64,000 nucleotides of DNA from NCBI GenBank assembly GCA_019454045.1, contig SKCR01001866.1, forward strand, positions 32,365 through 96,364. The letters are read 5' to 3'. This DNA is from Zanthoxylum bungeanum. Taxonomy: Eukaryota > Streptophyta > Magnoliopsida > Sapindales > Rutaceae. The notes beneath the pieces were generated by a model that saw only the letters and a program-made list of their open reading frames with translations, had not been told where the DNA came from and made no database searches. The position numbers were made by a program, and so were the translations under genes. Positions 31,275 through 42,061 of the stretch are shown piece after piece; position 1 is the first letter of the stretch; each line of letters starts with the position of its first letter.

Positions 31275-32141
31275 TGTTGGGGGCGCATGTGGGACCCCTA
31301 GGGTTAAATCGGTGTCATGCGCAGCGGAAGTGTGTCTAACCCGTAGATATCAAGTATGTGTGTATTTTCAAATAATTTAATGGATTACTATATCCCAAGA
31401 CGTGTATATAGGAAAAAAACGAGGCTGAATCGGAGTGCGGAAACTCAAAAACGAAAGAAAATAAGTTAGCGAGTGTGTGTTACAGTGCCCGTGCGTACAT
31501 CGACTTTTTTTTAAAAAAAATAAAATTATCAGCTCTCTGGAAACAAAGAGCTGATGAATTGGGGTTTTCACCCAATTAATTGTCAAACCTTCCCTAAACA
31601 CTTTCAAACACCCAAAAATTTAATCTTAACATCAAAATCAACATCAACACATGTTAAAGAATAAAATCATGTTTTTCAAAATATCAAATATTTTTACAAA
31701 AAAATATAAATTTATTCTATATACGCATATACATAAATTTTGAATCTAAAACAAAAACCAAATTAGAATCCCACAATAAAATAACTCATGAATAATTCTA
31801 GGTCACTCAAAGGTGGTCAAGTGATTCTAGAATGGTAGCCATAACTCTAAGATATCATCTAGAGTTTCAAACTCTAATTTTATTTTTGTGTCAAACATAA
31901 AAATTTTGACTCAATCACAAGCATATTTTTTTTATGCTTCCAAGCATCCGTACACAATTCATTAGCTTAATTTCAACTTCAAATTATATTATTATGTATC
32001 AAATACAAAAACATACCTTATTAAAGAAGATCAAACTTACCTAGTTAGCTTGAACCAAAGCTCTAAACTTCTCTTCCATGTTGAAAAATATAGAGAACTT
32101 CTAAAGCTTCTCTAAACACTTCTTTAGGCTAATTTTTCTTA
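31275..32141 (-). repeat. Copia B LTR, 3' portion only
   Basis: TGTTGGGGGCGCATGTGGGA at 31275 aligns with the B LTR start (plus sense) at 39719 and stays similar to GGCTAATTTTTCTT at 32140. There the homology stops and copia A2 begins. About 870 of ~2340 bp are present. The left flank TGATG does not match the right flank of the other B LTR (ATATC), so this piece and the 39719-42061 LTR are not simply the two ends of one undisturbed insertion. Confidence 0.75.
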
Positions 32142-32329
32142 CGTGGACTGATACTGTCTCATATCATTCTCGGTCCTGGAACAAATCATTGGGACCTCCT
32201 ATCATTTATATATCTAGGTGATCTAATCACAAATGATGAGAGTGCAATCTCCTTTGTCACATAGTTAATCTGTACAACAACACCATGATCTGTACAAATA
32301 GTGACGCTATGGGTCATAATTGTCCAACA
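32142..32329 (-). repeat. Start of the copia A2 3' LTR (188 bp)
   Basis: On the minus strand TGTTGGACAATTATGACCCA at 32329 matches the starts of the A1 and A3 LTRs. Homology ends at ACTGATACTG...CGTGGACTG near 32142, where B LTR sequence begins. Confidence 0.8.
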
Positions 32330-32344
32330 ATCTCCCACTTGGCC
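32330..32344 (-). other. Polypurine tract of copia A2
   Basis: The minus strand reads GGCCAAGTGGGAGAT directly before the LTR start TGTTGGAC. This is the classic Ty1/copia arrangement. Confidence 0.9.
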
Positions 32345-33052
32345 TATAGCCAGTCACTCGAGTGTCTTACACCCGAACTATGTACGGTTGGCTCAAACTG
32401 CTGAGAAAAGACTTTCGTCAGCGGATTTGCATGATTATCATCTGATGTGATTTATTCGATCATCACATCGCCACGATGTATGATCTGAACGAATCAGATG
32501 AATAGTCGAAGTATTTATCTGGATCGTTGATGAGACCATTAATTCTTTAGCCTGTGCTCAAGCCTAGCTCAGCTGCTAACAGAATTATATCTAATCTAAT
32601 TAGATTTATTATCGACCCAAAAGGCTTTTATTGCTGCCTCAGCTGCAGCAATATTCCGCATTTGTTGTTTATTCGGTAACAGTATCTTGCTTGGAAGATT
32701 TCCAGCTCATTGTTCCGTTATTCAAACTTTGTAGTACCGTTTGCGACTTATAGTCGTTTTATCGGTTTAGGAAACTTGCAGTAGTGATCCCAGTCAGTTC
32801 AAGTTCTCATTCTCCACAGATTAAGACAAAATCCTTAGATCTCTCAGATACTAATGGATGTTCTTAACTTTAATCCAGTGACTATCACTTGGATTGGACT
32901 GATTGTGAATCCATATGCTCAAAGCGTATGAGACACCAGATAGCGTACATTTTTCAATGTACGAGTTCTCGGAGAGTTTTCATGAAAGCCAAGCTTTCAC
33001 CGATTGTTATTTATGGGAATATCATTTCCAAGAAATAACATGTTATCATTAT

Positions 33053-33390
33053 TTATAGGACATCGATTGTCAGTACGCTCCTACTAACCTTCTTATATAC
33101 ACAAGAATCATTTTCGTTTTGAATTAAATCATAAACAATTATGATTACATCAAAACGATAATTCCAAGAACCTAATGCTTGCTTCAATCTAAACATGGAT
33201 CGAATAACCTGCAAACCTTGTTTGCTAGTTTTGGTACGACAAAATCGACATGATGTTTTAAACATCCTCTAAAAGGTTTCCTTTTTAGGAAAGCGATTTT
33301 CCCTTTCAGCTGTAAAAGGTTGAATCGAAATGGATTTATCCAAATGGATTTACCATGGCAACATGTAAAAGGTTGAATCGAAATCAACAC
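33053..33390 (-). pseudogene. Reverse transcriptase fragment, copia A2
   Basis: The minus-strand frame contains RLKQALGSWNYRFD followed by DLIQNENDSCVYKKVS, the copia RT block 'LKQASR.WN..FD......F.....E.CVY'. The YVDD motif that should follow is not in the open frame. More degenerate RT and integrase sequence continues to the right. Confidence 0.8.
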
Positions 33391-34369
33391 AATGTTGATA
33401 GCGATACCTTTCCGCTAAAAGCCTAGCTTTATACGTTGGTATGTTGCCATCCATGTATGTCTTCCTTGAAGACTTATATTGTACCAATAGACACAATGCC
33501 TTGCGGTACATCAACAATATCCAAACTTATTGATATACATGGAATCCATTTCGGATTCATGACACTTTGTCATAATAGGGAGTCGATACCTTGTATCACT
33601 TCCTCATACGTAGTCAGTTGGTATTCCTCAAAAGATTAACATCTTTATGAGGTGAGATCAGAAACCCATACCCCAGGTTGTCTTCTGACTCTCTCCGACT
33701 TTACGCGGTTCTTGTGTATTCGAAGATTAATGGTATAGTTTGATCCTTGATGAACTATATATGTTCCACTAAGATTTGGTGCCTGGAATAGTATTACTCC
33801 AATTTTCATCGAGTTTTACTATCCTCTTACTTACCACTGCATATAGGTATTCCTCTTAGGAAAACCGCATGGTGAGCAACAATTACATTGTTCTCAAGTG
33901 AGTTGTATAAGTACAATACTTTGGTATCCCTAGGATAACCTACAATTGGTACTTATCCAATTTGGGTTTTAGTTTGGTATCATCCAAACATATGCCCAGC
34001 ATTCCCAAATTCTCAGGAATGAGAAACCTGGTTTCTTTCCTGTTCATATTTAATATGATATATGTCAAACAGATTTTATGGAACCTTATTCAAAATAAGT
34101 TATGCACTGTTTAAAGCGTATCCATTGAAGGAAATGGTAGCTCAGAGCGACTCATAATTAACCTTATCATGTCTAACATAATTCGGTTACTCATTTCGGA
34201 CACACCGTCAAGTTGACGTGTTCCGGGAGGAGTCCTCATTGAAAGAATACTATACTCTTTCAATTATATTAGAAACTTATTGCTTAAGTATTTTCATTAC
34301 GGTCTTTCCGTGACGGTTTAATACTTTAGCCGATCTGTTTGTCTATTTCGTGTCGAAACTTTAAAAGTT

Positions 34370-34530
34370 TCTGATTTGTGTTTCAAAAGAAACACATAAC
34401 CATAACGTGATGCCACATCCGTAAAGGTCAAAAAATATTCATATCCACCTCTAGTCTAGCTAGACATGGGCCCACTTGCTTCACTATGAACTAGGGCTAA
34501 CAGATCTGTGGAATTTGCACTTTTACCAAG
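34370..34530 (-). pseudogene. Integrase core fragment, copia A2
   Basis: Translated across one stop, the minus strand reads SEASGPM, TRGGYEYFLTFTD and SRYGYVFLLKHKS. This is the copia integrase segment around the first catalytic Asp (F.TFxDD.SRYGYVYL.KHKSE). The second acidic residue of the TDD pair is changed. Confidence 0.65.
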
Positions 34531-34808
34531 TAAATAGTGTTTTAGGCACTTTGCCCAATTAACTAGATTCGTAGACTTTATTTGACTAGAATCAAATCAG
34601 TCCGAGTACCCACTCTTCAAAAGTGTTGATATACGATTCTTGTTTTAGTTGTGTCCCAGACAACAATGCCACAATTGGTTTCTTCTGATCAAATCAGTTA
34701 GAGCTGTGTGTTTGTCATGTTTTGAGATTTATTTATATTCAAAATATAAATTCTGTTATTCACATCTAATGTGTTTATCTCAATATCATCTTTATATAAT
34801 AAAACACT

Positions 34809-35063
34809 TTAGTGTTCTAGAATATAAAGGTTCACCCGCAGCGGGTTAAACACTGATATAGAGATAATGTTTCTAGTCAAACTAGTTACATTATAACAGT
34901 TTCCTAATTTAGGTACACACCCGAAGGTAGTTCCTAAAGTTAGGTATCTACGGTTGAAACTGCGACTTTCGTCCCGTTTCCGTTTCGCAGATAAATCTCT
35001 ATTGAAGTCAGTATCCTGTTCAAAACAGATTCTGAACATCAATACATATATTTTATGTTCCAC
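34809..35063 (-). pseudogene. Protease-to-integrase linker fragment, copia A2
   Basis: The minus-strand frame contains CYNVTSLTRNIISISV ('CYYVP.LTRNIISVS', the region after the protease) and nearby DLSAKRKRDES. In copia polyproteins this stretch precedes the GAG-pre-integrase HHCC domain. The protease DTGA motif itself is not recognisable. Confidence 0.65.
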
Positions 35064-35155
35064 ACTAAGTATTTAAAATCTAATTTTAATACTAGTAGTG
35101 AACATAATATTGGCTAACATATTTGAAGTGAGAGCCTTGCTCATCTTCAATTCCT

Positions 35156-35395
35156 TCATGTCTTCTTTGTCCAAACGGTAGTTACGCTTCCGCGATCCCG
35201 TTTGCCACTTTTAGGCAGACATTTTGAGATATGTCCTTTATCTTCCCAGAAGATTATAATGATTTTGCCATTGCCCTTTTCCACATTCCAGAAGCCTTTG
35301 GCCAAGCCTTGGGTTTCTAGAATATCGAAGTAAGGTGCGACTATCGCTACTTGCCTTATTGCAAATTTTGACTTTGTCTCATTTAGAATAGTCAT
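35156..35395 (-). pseudogene. Gag nucleocapsid fragment, copia A2
   Basis: The minus-strand frame ends with a degenerate zinc knuckle (KGHISKCLPKSGKRDRG) after a Gly/Lys-rich stretch. The first two Cys of the CCHC box are lost. The rest of gag to about 36030 is too broken to read. Confidence 0.5.
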
Positions 35396-36129
35396 TAACT
35401 CTCCAAGAGTTTACTATTGCAATTTTAGTACTTCTAAAATCTAAGTATAGATTTATGAAGATCCTTCAATTTCATTATCATACCTTAAGGATCTAACCCT
35501 TAGTTCTGACAAAGAAATCAAAGAGTCTACTGCGGTAAGTATAATGGATTAAGTACTAAAGTTATCATCACATTAATCTTCCAAAGATTATGCTATACTA
35601 TTTGCTTAACTCCGGGCTTAGGCCTAATATATTATTTTATCAAATAAAGTAACTTATTATTTTCCAAGACCATCCTGAAGTTTATTCCCAATTTGAAAAT
35701 TAAACCATTTAAATACATTTTTCCTAGGATTATGTTTTAAATGTCAATCGTTCCATTTTATCTTGATTTTAATAGTCCAAATATTTAATCAACGATTTAT
35801 GTACTATTTATTATAATGATTACAATAGTACAACTATTTTAATCAACTATAATTTAATAGGTTAAAATCAATTATATTGATTATTATAATCCAATTATAA
35901 AATCAACTATAAATGAATAGTTTGAATATAGTCCAACTATTAATTAAAACAACGTTTAAATATTAGTCCAACTAATATTTAATTTATATGACGAATGATA
36001 TTTGTTTGAGCGCGTATGGCAAGTAATTAAACGAATATTGCAAATTCAAATCTTGCCTCCCACTATTTTTCGGCGAGCCTCTAACTCTTTGTCGAGTACT
36101 CGGGAAACCGTGTTTCCTAGCGGGCTAGG

Positions 36130-37356
36130 ATCCCATTAAATATCACACAATCTTGACTTTGGCCAACAAATTGTATGATAATTAACTAGGTAGATCTCAA
36201 AGATCAATTGGATCCAATCCAATTCCTAGATCCAATAGGGGGACATCCAAGTCCGAAACATATATCTTATATATGCCAATACATCCAATGTATTGCCTAA
36301 CCTTTTTCCTCTGAATCAACTAAGCCTTGGCTTTGGCACAACAAACTTAGTGATCCTAGTTAAGCGCGACCCATTGACCATGGAAAACTTCGTAATCAAT
36401 GTCGATGGACAAGAAGTGGTCTTGACTTTGGCCAACAAACCACAACTTGGACAAGACACCAATATGGAACAAAGCTCTTATGATTCAAACACATCCTCGA
36501 CGGACAAAGGCCTTGACTTTGGCCAACAAGCCAATGCCAGTCTTGGATTTTGAGTAAGAATCACTCAATGGAAGGAAAAACGCTTAATATTTGTGAGGGT
36601 TTTTCGAGTGCAAATTGGCAACCAATTTATTATCTTTGTTAAGGTCTCATTATCATACAACCTTAAACATGAATTCTAAACACATAATAAAGCGCGTATA
36701 AATAAATAATAATGATATGCGGATGTATACTTTACACATTGATCCTAGATCAAATCTCTCACTTTCTCTCTCCCGCTAGCACAAATATTTCTTCTACCCG
36801 TTACACTACACTTCTAAAGAAACCTCATTTACATTGAGGGGAATAGGTGAGAAGAGAATACAAAGAATATGGAGGTATAAGGCTGGACACGCAGGTCCAA
36901 TTAATAAATCAAATTTATTACAACAATTTCTAAAATTGCCCCACCCATATAATATCCATCCGATATACATTATTCATGCATCGCAACCATGTATTCACAC
37001 AAACATGTTATCAATCAATCTAATCAAATTAATTAATCTGATAATTAGTGACCATCCAATGTTCAAACAACGATTTGATTTTGCGCGAGTCAAACTCGTT
37101 TTGCGAATAAGTACTCAAAGTACGAATTCTCGAATTAAATTAAACTACATAATTAAATGCAATTTAATATGTATTTAATACTAACTCATTATTTAATTCC
37201 AAATTAAATATCACACTTTATTAACGAACCTTTACGACTTAAATTCAAAATTTAATCGTTACGGGTCTCAAAGCCCGATTAACGTCCAACGTCAATTTAA
37301 TTAAAGTCCAATGGGCTTTTAATTAATTTCTTAAGGCATGGACTTTTAGTCAATCT
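36130..37356 (-). other. Leader region of copia A2
   Basis: Non-coding leader matching A1 and A3. CTTGACTTTGGCCAACAA occurs at about 36152, 36421 and 36511. The plus-strand open frame 36293-36553 lies antisense inside it and has no known relatives that I recognise. The right limit is near 37356, where B integrase sequence starts after a 21-bp filler. Confidence 0.65.
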
Positions 37357-37378
37357 TTGGCCAACAAGCCAATGCCTC

Positions 37379-37930
37379 ATCAAATAGACATTTGTCTTAT
37401 CATCACTGAAAGTCACGAAGTATGTTGAACCATCATGAGCAACATGATTTAGTGGACCACACACATCACTATGTACTGGCTCCAATAAATCTTCAGCACA
37501 ATATCCAATACTAAGAAATTGAGCCTTTGTCATTTTCCTTGGATACGTGACTCACAAATTGGATAAAGATCTAAGGTAAGATCTTCAATCAAACCATCCC
37601 TAACTAATTTTGATTGGCGTCTAACACCTATGTAGCACAATCTCATATGTCATAATTCAATATTACTTAATTTAGATCTTTTATTTATATTTTCCTCTAT
37701 ATTAAAGACATCTCAATATGTTTCCAAAACATAATGACCATTAGATAAAAAACATTCAGATATCAAAAAGTTGTTTTTATCATATAAATATAAAAGCATT
37801 ATCTTTAATGTTTATTTTATATCCATTTTTATCCAACATTAGTAATGATATTATTTATCTGATAAGAGATGGTACATAATAATAATTATTTAAAAATAAT
37901 TTACATCCATTAGGGAGATCTAGAACAACT
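37379..37930 (-). pseudogene. Integrase N-terminal part, copia B
   Basis: The minus strand reads LCYIGVRRQSK-like sequence of the HHCC region, then EDLLEPVHSDVCGPL and STYFVTFSDDKTNVYLMRH. The last is the start of the integrase core with its first catalytic Asp (FSDD). The frame then enters copia A2 sequence near 37378. Stops lie upstream of the 37533 Met. Confidence 0.75.
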
Positions 37931-37932
37931 GT

Positions 37933-38325
37933 TTATATGGCCTTGACATCCAATTTCTTGCCATTTCCAACTCTAAGCTGGATCTCCCCTTTGGTTAGCA
38001 TTCTTTTAACCTTCATGACCTGCATGGAGATGCAAATATAAGTGGGACTGTGGGTGTCTAACACCCATCCACTATTTGTACCTAAGACTAATAAGATATC
38101 AATAATAGGAAAAATACAAAGCTTACCTGAGGGTTCTGCCTTTCCTTTCAGCTTTGGACAATCTTTCTCCCAGTGTCCAGACTTCTTGCAGTGTAAACAT
38201 GGATCACGAGCTACATGCGGTCTTGTAGTTTTGTACTTATTGAATTCTATCTTTGAAATCTTATTTTTTTCCCATTTTGATTTTCTTTGACTTTCTAAAA
38301 GCCTTTGAAGAGCTTGCTCCACCAT
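37933..38325 (-). pseudogene. Nucleocapsid and protease region, copia B
   Basis: A 130-residue minus-strand frame with an intact CCHC zinc knuckle, CLHCKKSGHWEKDCP, and 50 residues later a protease active-site block WVLDTHSPTYIC, where a functional copia enzyme has DSGAS/DTGAT. The Gly-Ala is replaced by His-Ser, so the protease would be dead. It ends with LRVGNGKKLDVKAI, the usual post-active-site strand. Confidence 0.8.
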
Positions 38326-38329
38326 GGAG

Positions 38330-38950
38330 GTACAAAATGGGATTGTCTTTCTTTAAATCATATTCTGCCGTACGTAACATGTTATGAAGTTCTTCATAAT
38401 TATCTTACATAGAATGCATATGAAAGTTTAACCCAAAACCATCGTAAGTACCAGACAAAGAAGATAGAATCAAATTTCGGCCTAACCATTCATCGATCAT
38501 AATACCGTGTCATTCCAAATATCATATCTGGTCAATCATGTTCAAAATATGAATGCTGATTGTTCCTCCATCCATGAGCGTAGCATGGAAAAATTCCTTA
38601 GATCTCCGATAAATTTTAATTTCTTGATTTGCTTCGAACAACTCTCTGAGTATTCTCATAATGCTCCAAGCATCAGGTACCTCTATGTACAGTCTTAGCA
38701 AATCTGGAACCATCGATCCTAAAATATAGGATTTCACCCTTAGGTTATCATCCTTCCATTTTTCAAATGTCTCTCGCTATTCGGGAGTTGAATCAAGATC
38801 AATTTCAACAGGCAATAGATTGAGCGTCATATAGCTCAATTTCTCTGACTCCAAGATAAAACAGATGTTCATTTCCGATTCAAAATAGTTTTTGGCTCCT
38901 TTCAATTTATTAGTATCCAAAAGTCGCGCTAATTGATTTGTGGCAGCCAT
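38330..38950 (-). pseudogene. Gag (UBN2-type), copia B
   Basis: The minus-strand ATG at 38950 opens MAATNQLARLLDTNKLKG. After an in-frame TAG near 38780 it continues as RVKSYILGSMVPDLLRLY and AWSIMRILRELFE, the gag_pre/UBN2 pattern of copia gag. Homology then breaks before the nucleocapsid frame. The ATG fits the family's short N-terminus. Confidence 0.75.
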
Positions 38951-39705
38951 CTATAAGACAACAATTAAACACTAGCAGAATATTTTTATTTCAATATAAA
39001 AACACTAATATGATTAAAGATTTTAAATCTATTAGTGTCATCCCACTATTTTACGTAATTTTGTAATCTCCCTTAATGGAAAAATAGAAATTTAGCAATC
39101 AAATTTCATTGAGAGATGTGGATCCCATGACATTTACTCCAGCCTCACAATAATGACGGTATTGGCTTTCATAAACTCATTAGGTAGACATCAAATGTCA
39201 ATCACATCCATATAACTCATAAGTTTGATCCCGAACCGTTTCTTATCCTCACAATAATGATGGTATTGGATTAAGACGTGTTTCAGGTATATACTTGTCA
39301 ATGTGCACTAATGAGCTTCGTAAGTACACCCTTACAATAATGACAGTATTGGGTGACTACGTCAACTTATCACACTACATCTAATGTTTTACCGAAGTGA
39401 CCTAAGTTTCGACCACTTATACCCTAACAATAATGACTATATTGGGCACACGTAATAAGAACCTATTCATCTCCGTATTGACAAGACAGACCATCCAATA
39501 ATGCTCCAATATTATTAATATTATTACTTAAAAATAATCACATAATTATTGGAGATTTATGATAATCAAGTCATTAGCATGCTTGGGTCAAAATAAAAAT
39601 TTTAATTTAAAACATGTAATGCATATCCAATATGATTTATTCATAATTAAATAAAAATTATAGAGGCATAGATTCAAATACATGTATTGTGTGGTTAAGA
39701 CCTAC

Positions 39706-39716
39706 ATTGATACCAT
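39706..39716 (-). other. Primer binding site of copia B
   Basis: The minus strand reads TGGTATCAATG three bases after the LTR end CCCCAACA. Compared with the canonical TGGTATCAGAG, the tail has changed. Confidence 0.75.
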
Positions 39717-39718
39717 TC

Positions 39719-42061
39719 TGTTGGGGCGGATGTGGGATCCCTGGAGTCGTATCAGTGCCCCAAGCAGTGAAAATGGGTCTAACTTATGGATATCAAATAT
39801 GAGAGTATTTTTAAATAATTTAATAGAATATCATAGTCTATTACGAGTGTATAGGAAAAAATCGGGACTAAATCAGAGTCTGAAAGCTCAAGAACGAGAG
39901 ACAACAAAAATAGGGAAGTGACAGAGAGCTACACAAATTAGGTTTTTACCCAATTTACTTCCAATCTTCCCTAAACACTTCCAAACACCAAATATTTAAT
40001 TTTTAACATCAAAACCAACATCAACACATGTTATAAAATAAAATCATATTTTTCAAAATATCAAATATTTTTTTAAAAATATAAATTAATTATAAATATG
40101 CACATGCATAAATTTTAAATCCAAAACACAAACCAAATTAGAATCCCACAATGAAGTAACTCATGAATAATTTTAGGTCACTCAAAGATGGTCAAGTGAT
40201 TTTAGAATGGTATTTATAGTTCCAAGCTTTTATCTCTAGTTCTAAACTCTAATTTTATATTTCATGTCTAACATGAACATATTTGACCCAATTACAAGCA
40301 TGTTGTGTTTATGCTTCCAAAGCATCCACATGAATTTATTAGCCTCATTTCAACTTCAAGCTATATTATTATGTATCAAATACAAGAATGTATCTTATTA
40401 GAGAAGATCAAACTTACGTAGTAAACTTGAACCAAATATCTAATCATATCCACCTTATTGAAAAATATAGAGAACTTCCAAAACTTCTCTAAACACTTCT
40501 TTAGGCTAATTTTTCTTATGTTTTGCCTTAATACCTACTTGTTTAAGAACTTACTTAAGCTTTCCTTTTATATTGAAGCTTATGTAATTTTTAATTAATA
40601 AAAGTTTTACTCAACTTTTAGGTGGGCTTAATCCAATTTGTCCAAATATGCATAATTAGGTGTGACTAATCACCTTTGTCTATCACTTTGATTTAATCCA
40701 ATTAAATCTAAGAAAAGTCTAATCAATTGATTAGTTCATTGTCTACCACTTTGATTTAGTCCAATTAAATCTAGATAAAGTTTAACCAAATGATTAGTTT
40801 ATTATCTACCACTTTGATTTAATTCAATTAAATCAAGCCAATATTATTACATATTTTGTAATTACCAAAATATCCTCTAATGGTAGATATTTATGAAATT
40901 ACTACAAAGCCATTGTGTGATTTTAGATTAATCCAATTAATCCAGTTGGGTCAAAGTAAATAATTAATATTATCCAATAATACTTAATTATTTTAATTGA
41001 TAATTATAATATCAACTATTATTTATTATCAAACATTATCGGCTACCCAAATGCTCAATGAGTACACATCATATTATGGGACTCTCTAAGTACAGATACG
41101 TTCGTCATATAAGCCTATCTTATACGTACGTAATTCGACCACCTTCGAATTCGTGAAGAGCACGAACGACCTTTCTGAACTATACAAGTCAAGGTCATCA
41201 CATGCGTTTAATAATCCATCTGTCGTACGCTATCACATTTGTGCTTAGGAAACATAGATTACACCGTCAAGTTTCTGAGACGCACATCTCATATTGTCGA
41301 CATGTCCACAATTCTTTACAACTAATTAGAGTGATCAGCTTTGGCCAAAGTCTTAAAAATCACGACTAATCATCTGGATACATTAACCCATTATGGTACA
41401 CATATGGGTCGACAGATCCTATATTGATATGCATTTGATTAACGAGTGCATCGGTCCACACCCAACGAACATCTAGCAGTTAGACCATGAAAAGTCTCTG
41501 ACATACATGGTTTCAAAGTGTGGAGGATCACACACAAAATCAATGATATCCTATAGTCAAAGGATCACATATGTTATTTGACTCGAGGAGATTCCTATTG
41601 ACGGTGGTGTGTTTTGACTATTAGGAATCAGATGTGTGTCATTCAATATTCACTTCAATGAAAACCCAAATGTCCATATGAGCTTCCATTGCCCATGGTA
41701 CATCGGGTTAAACAATTGGAACTCCAATTCCAATATATACGATATGTGCTAATCTTCTAGGTAATAAGAATTCGACAGTATTCCAAAACCAACGACTAGG
41801 AATATTTACTTCTAAAATAGTTTATAATAGTAATATTATCCCAATATCAGACCACCCAGTGTCCAGTATTACTACATGACTTTTCTAAGGTCGATGTCAT
41901 TCTCAAAATATTTTTATATCAATCTAATTGAATTATGATATAATAATTACCATTAACAATGTTGAAATGAAAAAGTAGTTATTTTATTAATAAATAATAA
42001 AATATAATGTACAATATATTATTCAGATTGACACTCAAAGCACCAATTCCAACTCCAACAA
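39719..42061 (-). repeat. 5' LTR of copia B
   Basis: A 2343-bp LTR. The minus strand starts TGTTGGAGTTGGAATTGGTG (42061) and ends ...CCGCCCCAACA (39719). It is related to the B-type solo LTR at 42418-44727 (TGTTAGGGTTGGTGCTCGG start) and to the LTR piece at 31275-32141. A simple-sequence block of three TAGTCTATCACTTTGATTTAA-type repeats lies at 40670-40850. Confidence 0.8.

Larger units (their letters stand above)
32142..37378 (-). mobile_element. Copia A2: leader, gag-pol remnant, PPT and 188 bp of 3' LTR
   Basis: Minus-strand copy of the family also seen at 7968-11600 and 60196-64000. It is the only copy with its pol in the window. Both ends are truncated and abut copia B sequence: B integrase on the right, a B LTR piece on the left. 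Domains appear in normal copia order on the minus strand, but every frame is broken. Confidence 0.8.
37379..42061 (-). mobile_element. Copia B: 5' LTR, gag, protease, start of integrase (truncated)
   Basis: Minus-strand Ty1/copia element: 5' LTR 39719-42061, primer site, gag from 38950, zinc knuckle, protease and the N-terminal part of integrase down to about 37379. There it is replaced by copia A2. RT and RNase H are missing. Frames carry stops, so it is inactive. Confidence 0.8.

Noticed and set aside
36293..36553. 86-codon plus-strand frame with LANKPQLGQDT
   Set aside because: Antisense within the copia A2 leader. The corresponding A1 and A3 regions do not keep it open in the same way.
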